Assembly (NCBI GenBank): GCA_017447325.1
Contig: JAFSNU010000241.1
Location: forward strand, 1 to 10,166
DNA: 10,166 nucleotides
Source of the DNA: Synergistaceae bacterium
GTDB taxonomy: Bacteria; Synergistota; Synergistia; Synergistales; Aminobacteriaceae
Direction of reading: 5' to 3'
Positions 5,103-10,166 of the stretch are shown here, one piece after another. Position 1 is the first letter of the stretch. Each line of letters begins with the position of its first letter. The notes beneath the pieces are model-generated. The model was not told the DNA's origin, ran no database searches, and saw nothing but the letters and a program-made list of their open reading frames with translations. The position numbers were made by a program, and so were the translations under genes.

Positions 5103-7748
5103 ATGCCGGTAATAAACAGAACACAAGACGATAAAGACGGTTTCGCGGAGTTATTGCGCTACTCGCACATGCTCACGCCCGAGGTTATGGGACTTAAAGA
5201 CGGCGGCTTCGTCGGCGGCTTCTGGGTCACAGGCCCGGACTTAGAGAGTTCGACAGCAAGAGAGCTTGAGCATTTAAGCTCTATGATGTCGCATACTATA
5301 GGTCAGCTTGACGTTCGCTGGTGCGTGCATTTCGAATTTTTCAGGCGCGAGACCCGCGATTATCCGTCGGGAAGTTTCACAGAAGCTACAACTAAATTAA
5401 TAGACATGGAACGCTATTCGCAGTTCCACAGGGCCGGAAGTCATTTCGAGTCCGTCCAGGCTATTTTTATTACTTACGTGCCGCCGCGCTACGAGAAAAA
5501 TGCGTTCATGCGGCGCATTCAGCAAGCTATGTTCGGCCTGAAAAGTGCCGAAGAGGAGCAAATTACAGACAGACAGCTTGCAAGATTTGAAACTGTAATG
5601 AAACACGTTCAGGATAGTTTAAGCTTGAGCATGAAAGTCAAGCGAATGACTTTTATTCCTGACACTGAGAGCGAATATAAAGACGAGAGAGCTAAAAGAG
5701 GAATTTATTCGGGACAGTCTGAATTATTAAGCGCGATAAACGCGTGCGTGAACGGGAACTGGCAGCCGGTAAGGCTTCCGGAATTTCCGTATTATTTAGA
5801 CTGCTTATTTGCGCGGGACTGCATAAACGGCGACCGCATGAGCTATAACAATGACTACGTGCAGTGCATTTCGTTAATGAGCTATCCCGCCGGAACGTTT
5901 CCTACTATTTTATATAGTTTGCAGACGCTGCCGGTCGAGATGCGCTGGTCAAATAGATTTTTATTAACGGACTTGCAGGAGTCCATTAATCAGATAGAGA
6001 GGCTGCGCCGTCAGTGGACGCAGAAAGTTAAAAGTTTAACGTCGCAGATAACCGGCGTGGAAAATTTTAGAGTTGACCAAGACGCGGCGTCAATGGTCGC
6101 TGACTTGGACTCGGCGTTAAAAGACGCTCGAGCCGGCGACACAGCGTTCGGCAATCATACTTCTACTGTAATATTGCGTCATCATGATCCGGAAATTTTG
6201 GAAAATACGGCGCGTGAAGTTTTGAAAGTATTTGAACGTGCGGGCTGCAGTGCGATTTTAGAGACTATGAACAATCTCGAGGCGTTTTTAGGCTCTTTGC
6301 CCGGTCATGGCCAGGAAAATATTCGCAAGCCTTTAATCACGGCCTTAAATTTTGCTGATATGGTGCCATTGTCCAACGACTGGCAAGGCTCTAAAACTTG
6401 TCCGTGTCCGTTTTATCCGCCGAAATCTCCGGCTTTGCTTCAAGCTTCGGCGGCCGGAGGAACGCCGTTCTCGTTTAATTTACACACGGGCGACGTCGGC
6501 CATACTTTAATATTAGGGCCTACAGGCGCGGGAAAATCAACTTTATTAGCGACTATCACGGCGCAGTTCCAGCGTTATCCGAGAGGCCAGATATTTTTCT
6601 TTGACAACGGCCGCTCTATTTACCCGTTATGCGAGTCACTCGATAATTCTGTATTTTATGATTTAGGCTCGGCTGACAGCGAGATAAATTTATGTCCGCT
6701 TGCTCAGATAGACGATCCTGACGTAATGGCATGGGCGGCTGAGTGGCTTGAAATGTTAATAGAGCTTGTCTCGCCCGGCATGGTTACGCCGGCAAAGCGC
6801 GTGTTATTAAACGACGCGTTAAGAAATTTGGCCGCAAGCACGACCTGCGCGGCTGAAAGAACTCTGACAGAATATATAACGTCAGTTCAGGACGAAGATA
6901 TTAAATCAGCCTTGAGCTATTATAGTTTGAGCCAGAGCGGCGGATATTTATTAGACGGCGATAGAGACGATATTAATTATGCGGCGTTTAACGCGTTTGA
7001 AATTTCGGGCTTATTAGAACGAGACAAAATCGCTCCGGCTGTATTAACTTATTTATTCTTCCAGATACAGCGAAGATTAAAGGGCGCGCCGTCGCTGTTA
7101 GTAGTCGACGAGGCTTGGACGGCAATGAAAGACCCGTTGTTCAGTGAAAAAATCCGCGGCTGGTTAAAGACTTTCAGAAAATTAAACTGCGCTGTTATCT
7201 TAGCGACGCAGTCTATTGCGGACGTTGTTAATAGTACTATACGCGACGCAGTTTTCGAGAGCTGCCCGACCAAAATATTATTGGCAAATCCTGACGCAAA
7301 AGGTCAGCAATTAGGCGCGTTTTATAGAGAATTTTTGCAGCTCAACGAGCGTCAAATTAATTTAGTTGCAAACATGGTTAGAAAGCGCGAGTATTATATA
7401 ATCTCGCCGAACGGCAAGCGCGTGTTTAATTTAGGTCTCGGCCCTGTGACTTTAGCCTTTGTCGGAGCGAGCAGCGGCGATGAGCTGGCACGTGTGACTG
7501 AGCTTAAAAAGAAGCACGGTCATGAATGGCCGATTTACTGGCTTAGAGATAGAGAGCTGCCGGAGTGGGCTGACGAATGGAAGCGGATTTATGCTGAGAT
7601 TCACGCGACCCAAGATGATAAAGACAAGCAGGAAATACTTGAGCATAAAGTGTCGCCGTTAAGGCCTGAAGATTTAGAAAATTTAGATAAAGATAAAGCT
7701 TCAGAGCCGGAAGAACCGGAAGAAATAGAAGCTGAATATAAAAATTAA
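5103..7748 (+). CDS. trbE: conjugal transfer ATPase TrbE (VirB4 family)
   Basis: An 881-aa ATPase of the CagE/TrbE/VirB4 family, close in length to IncP TrbE (about 850 aa). The N-terminal half carries the family domain without membrane helices. The C-terminal ATPase half has Walker A GPTGAGKS (472-479), Walker B LLVVDE (665-670) and the motif AVILATQS (697-704). The region QLNERQINLVANMVRKREYY and the segment after it are typical of the VirB4 C-terminus. The last 25 or so residues form an acidic, low-complexity tail (EPEEPEEIEAE) that may be a docking region or simply a linker. The ATG follows the trbD stop by one base with a weak GGGA nearby, so translational coupling is likely. The stop codon directly abuts the next ATG. 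It would energise pilin extraction and pilus assembly at the inner membrane. Confidence 0.95.
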   Translation: MPVINRTQDDKDGFAELLRYSHMLTPEVMGLKDGGFVGGFWVTGPDLESSTARELEHLSSMMSHTIGQLDVRWCVHFEFFRRETRDYPSGSFTEATTKLIDMERYSQFHRAGSHFESVQAIFITYVPPRYEKNAFMRRIQQAMFGLKSAEEEQITDRQLARFETVMKHVQDSLSLSMKVKRMTFIPDTESEYKDERAKRGIYSGQSELLSAINACVNGNWQPVRLPEFPYYLDCLFARDCINGDRMSYNNDYVQCISLMSYPAGTFPTILYSLQTLPVEMRWSNRFLLTDLQESINQIERLRRQWTQKVKSLTSQITGVENFRVDQDAASMVADLDSALKDARAGDTAFGNHTSTVILRHHDPEILENTAREVLKVFERAGCSAILETMNNLEAFLGSLPGHGQENIRKPLITALNFADMVPLSNDWQGSKTCPCPFYPPKSPALLQASAAGGTPFSFNLHTGDVGHTLILGPTGAGKSTLLATITAQFQRYPRGQIFFFDNGRSIYPLCESLDNSVFYDLGSADSEINLCPLAQIDDPDVMAWAAEWLEMLIELVSPGMVTPAKRVLLNDALRNLAASTTCAAERTLTEYITSVQDEDIKSALSYYSLSQSGGYLLDGDRDDINYAAFNAFEISGLLERDKIAPAVLTYLFFQIQRRLKGAPSLLVVDEAWTAMKDPLFSEKIRGWLKTFRKLNCAVILATQSIADVVNSTIRDAVFESCPTKILLANPDAKGQQLGAFYREFLQLNERQINLVANMVRKREYYIISPNGKRVFNLGLGPVTLAFVGASSGDELARVTELKKKHGHEWPIYWLRDRELPEWADEWKRIYAEIHATQDDKDKQEILEHKVSPLRPEDLENLDKDKASEPEEPEEIEAEYKN

Positions 7749-9116
7749 ATGCGTGAGAGCGTGCTGAAAGTTTTAAATATTATATGCTTGGCTTTATGCT
7801 TGATTGCCGTCGGAGCTGCCGCGCCGTCGAGTTATAATGCTATGCTTATGGACGCAAAAGCCGAAGATCCGGATGCAATAATGGAAGTTTTTGTCACTAA
7901 ACAGTGCAACTCTTTCAGCGGCGGAATTTCGGGCTTTTTCAAAAAAGTTATAACCGGCAAATGGAAAGAGATAAATTTTGATTATTGCCCGTGCATTCCC
8001 ATGGATATCGGCGAAGCGTCGAGTTTTAGCGATATATTAAGCAAGGCATGGACTTTTATAAAAAGTATTCCGGCCGGCTTCTGGTCGGGCGAGTTTGATT
8101 TGGGAATGCAGACGGAAAAGCCTCAGCTTGAGGATACGCAGAAAAAAGTTTGGGCAGAAGCTTGGAAATCCGACGCTCTCGCGCGTGAAATGGAAATTCA
8201 GGAGGCGGCTATGCTTGTGAGCATTTCGATGGCGCGGGCAAATGTTTATATCAGTGCTTATAACGCTGACGCCGCGCAGATGGCTAATGCAGCAATGTAC
8301 AACAGCGATCGTAACAGCAGCGCGTTTAAAAATCTTATGAATAATCTTACGATGGAATTTCCGCTGGAAGCGTCGGGCTATAATAAAATTCAGCCTTTAA
8401 GCAGTGTTCTTCAGCCATATTTAAACCGCTGGAAGGAATTTCATCCGTATAATATTAAGGCCATGCATGATGCAGCGTCGTATTACGGCTCAATGCAGAA
8501 CGCTATGAACTCGCTTTATAACGAGTTAATAAATGACGATGGCGGCTCTGATGCGTTAGCAGACATAGCTGAATTAGTTAATAAAGTTAAAGATGTAATA
8601 GATAAATTTAAGAATATACGCAGCATTACTGATATTCAGGCAATAATTGACTCTGTGTCCGGAGTGATAGACTTATTGAAAAATATTAAGATCGGCAAGC
8701 TTTCGTTTAATTCAAGAATGCTGTTCGTTCAGATTGTGAACGCTTTATTGGACGATATAGTAAAGAACTGGAAAATGTGGGTTGCGGCAGTCCTTGATAA
8801 AAATCCGCTGTATCCTTTGGAAGTAGTTAAAGATTCGTTTATACCGGTTATAAAAGATTTAGCATTATTATTAATGATAATTCCGCCGGAAAAAGGCCAG
8901 ACAAAGGAGCTTCAGCTTGTAATGGCGATGCTGGATCAAAATGCTGCGCTGGTTGAGTTAAACGAGCGCGAAGTTCATAAATATATTGACTTAGGCATGT
9001 GGGGGCCTCAGGTTGAAAAGACTGTGAAACGCTGGGGCAAAGAAAATGCGGTTAGAATTTCGCATAACGCGTCTCAGTACAAAAAAAATAATAAGACGCG
9101 CAAATTAGGGTTTTAA
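7749..9116 (+). CDS. exported T4SS-operon protein with CxC motif, family unknown
   Basis: A 455-aa protein that I do not recognise. Residues 1-25 form a signal peptide or anchor (MRESVLKVLN, then a hydrophobic core ending VGAAA), so it is exported. Visible elements are VTKQC with Cys53, a basic stretch, then a CPC motif at Cys80/Cys82, a largely helical middle (130-350), a hydrophobic segment DLALLLMIIPP (370-380) and the C-terminal KLGF. The arrangement VTK...CxC...KLGF recurs in the next protein, although the middles look unrelated. The position directly after trbE, where Ti-type trb operons place trbJ, suggests a periplasmic T4SS component. The ATG abuts the trbE TAA with no gap and no clear Shine-Dalgarno, so coupled translation is expected. 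The cysteines may form a disulfide or bind metal, which is inference. A distant TraU-like or TrbJ-like relationship cannot be excluded. Confidence 0.85.
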   Translation: MRESVLKVLNIICLALCLIAVGAAAPSSYNAMLMDAKAEDPDAIMEVFVTKQCNSFSGGISGFFKKVITGKWKEINFDYCPCIPMDIGEASSFSDILSKAWTFIKSIPAGFWSGEFDLGMQTEKPQLEDTQKKVWAEAWKSDALAREMEIQEAAMLVSISMARANVYISAYNADAAQMANAAMYNSDRNSSAFKNLMNNLTMEFPLEASGYNKIQPLSSVLQPYLNRWKEFHPYNIKAMHDAASYYGSMQNAMNSLYNELINDDGGSDALADIAELVNKVKDVIDKFKNIRSITDIQAIIDSVSGVIDLLKNIKIGKLSFNSRMLFVQIVNALLDDIVKNWKMWVAAVLDKNPLYPLEVVKDSFIPVIKDLALLLMIIPPEKGQTKELQLVMAMLDQNAALVELNEREVHKYIDLGMWGPQVEKTVKRWGKENAVRISHNASQYKKNNKTRKLGF

Positions 9117-9128
9117 AGGGCGTAAGTC

Positions 9129-10130
9129 ATGAGAAAAATTTTAGATAATAAATTAATTATGATGCCGCTTATAATAGTGTTTGCGATTTCAGGTGCTTTA
9201 GTTATGTTTGCGCCGAGTACTATTAGAAGCGAGCCGAATAAAGGACTGCCGTTCAAGGCCGTCAAATTATGCGTTACTAAACCCGTGCAATTGATTTTGC
9301 AGCAGGTTATCAAGTCCGTTTTGTCGGCAATACCGGTTGTAGGATATTTATTTAAAGCTATACCGACTAAATATTATCCCGTGCCTTGCAGCTGCGGCGA
9401 CAATATTTATGACTCCGCGCCGTCGCCCATGGCCATTAAGGAAAATCCGTTTGATTTTTTAGGCCTTGATATAGAGATCCCGATTATAGACTATAAATTA
9501 ACTCAGAATACGCAAAAACTTCTTGAGGAAAAATTGACAAAAGAGCTTGTGCCGAAATATCAGGAAGCGGAGAAACAGCAGGCGGCCATGATTAAAACTG
9601 AAACGCCGGAAGAGCCTGACGTGATTTTAGAAGCCTATAAAAAATTACGCGAAGGCTTAATTAACGCGAATGCTCTTGCCTATACTGACAGATTTGAAGC
9701 CGAGTTTAAAAATAAATTTCCGGATTATAAATTTGAAAAATTAAGCAAGACGGAACTTGAATTTGCTCAGCTTTGGCGTTCTGTTATTGATGAATGGATG
9801 AGAGGCTTAAATGTTATAGGCCGTAATTTTCAGGACGAGCAAAATATTAGAAATACGCTTGTGAATCAGATTTTAAAGTCGTATATAAGCGCAGTGGACG
9901 ATATTGGCCAGACTCAGAGCCTGCAAATGCTGGCAGCTCTTGCGGCTCAGGCGAATGCTATTACAGAAAGAAGTATGATGGAATGGAACGGACTTTTTGA
10001 AGCTTGCCTTGAATGTGTTCAGCATGAGCGGGATTTCGATGCCTCGATTGTCGAAAACGTTGTTACGATCGGAGCTAACGGAGCTAATACGACAAGGAGC
10101 AGCACAGGCACTAAAAAATTAGGATTTTAG
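9129..10130 (+). CDS. trbJ: TrbJ/VirB5-like exported protein with CxC motif
   Basis: A 333-aa protein with an N-terminal signal or anchor (about residues 8-28), so periplasmic or surface-located. The C-terminal half resembles TrbJ/VirB5-type minor pilins: an F...FPDY segment (187-200), then LWRSVIDEWMRGLNVIGRNFQDEQ (215-238), then a Gln/Ala-rich helix IGQTQSLQMLAALAAQANAI (259-278). VirB5 proteins sit at the pilus tip and take part in recipient contact. The N-terminal 100 residues are unlike ordinary TrbJ: CVTK with Cys48, a short hydrophobic stretch (about 54-78) and PCSC with Cys87/Cys89. Another CLEC pair lies at 293-296, and it ends in KLGF. AAGGG at 9116-9120, overlapping the previous stop, lies 8 bases before the ATG. 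The gene symbol is tentative: similarity was judged by eye and supported by gene order. Confidence 0.65.
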   Translation: MRKILDNKLIMMPLIIVFAISGALVMFAPSTIRSEPNKGLPFKAVKLCVTKPVQLILQQVIKSVLSAIPVVGYLFKAIPTKYYPVPCSCGDNIYDSAPSPMAIKENPFDFLGLDIEIPIIDYKLTQNTQKLLEEKLTKELVPKYQEAEKQQAAMIKTETPEEPDVILEAYKKLREGLINANALAYTDRFEAEFKNKFPDYKFEKLSKTELEFAQLWRSVIDEWMRGLNVIGRNFQDEQNIRNTLVNQILKSYISAVDDIGQTQSLQMLAALAAQANAITERSMMEWNGLFEACLECVQHERDFDASIVENVVTIGANGANTTRSSTGTKKLGF

Positions 10131-10141
10131 GGGTGATTTAG

Positions 10142-10166
10142 ATGAGATTAAAATATTTAAAATTAA
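10142..10166 (+). CDS. start of a further operon gene, cut by the window edge
   Basis: An ATG at 10142 begins a frame reading MRLKYLKL before the window ends. AGGGGTG at 10129-10135, overlapping the preceding TAG, is a strong ribosome site 6 bases before the ATG. The basic first residues would fit a signal peptide or membrane anchor. Only eight codons are visible, so identity is unknown; trbL, trbK or another CxC-type exported protein are the natural guesses from gene order. Confidence 0.5.

Noticed and set aside
7749..9116. Assignment of the 455-aa protein to TraU or TrbL
   Set aside because: The CPC motif faintly recalls TraU, but the remaining cysteines and the length do not fit. TrbL would show several strong membrane helices, which are absent.

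Overview
The window carries the leading part of a P-type (Trb/VirB-like) type IV secretion or conjugation operon on the + strand (about 3281 to the right edge). To its left, four genes run on the - strand: a PIN-toxin/antitoxin pair, a secreted alpha/beta hydrolase and a DHS-fold-like protein. All genes look intact, and only the one at the right edge is cut. No rRNA, tRNA, CRISPR, insertion sequence or integrase was seen. The spacers are almost pure A/T, often TTTAAATTT-like, while the genes are much richer in G+C. Trb-type machinery and exported envelope proteins suggest a diderm bacterium, perhaps an uncultured host-associated anaerobe. A Synergistota-like origin is only a guess from general style.

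Left part (1-3180). Bases 1-246 hold no convincing gene, only a six-codon mini-ORF with a good Shine-Dalgarno sequence and a GC-rich hairpin. The DHS-like gene (247-1449) and the hydrolase gene (1553-2515) are separated by a hairpin terminator that sits unusually close to the ribosome site of the former. The toxin-antitoxin operon (2579-3180) is transcribed away from the trb operon, from a promoter that appears to be interleaved with the trb promoter.

Right part (3281-10166). The order is trbB (VirB11 ATPase), trbC (VirB2 pilin), trbD (VirB3), trbE (VirB4 ATPase), an unrecognised exported 455-aa protein, a TrbJ/VirB5-like exported protein, and the start of one more gene. From trbD onward the genes are nearly contiguous (gaps of 1, 0, 12 and 11 bases), which indicates one transcript with translational coupling. 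The two ATPases would power assembly, TrbC would form the pilus, TrbD would link pilin and ATPase at the inner membrane, and the VirB5-like protein would act at the pilus tip or in the periplasm.

The least ordinary feature is the pair of exported proteins after trbE. Both have an N-terminal membrane/signal segment, a VTK element, a lone cysteine, a Cys-x-Cys motif and the C-terminal residues KLGF, although the rest of their sequences looks different. This suggests a diverged paralogous or co-functioning pair specific to this T4SS lineage.
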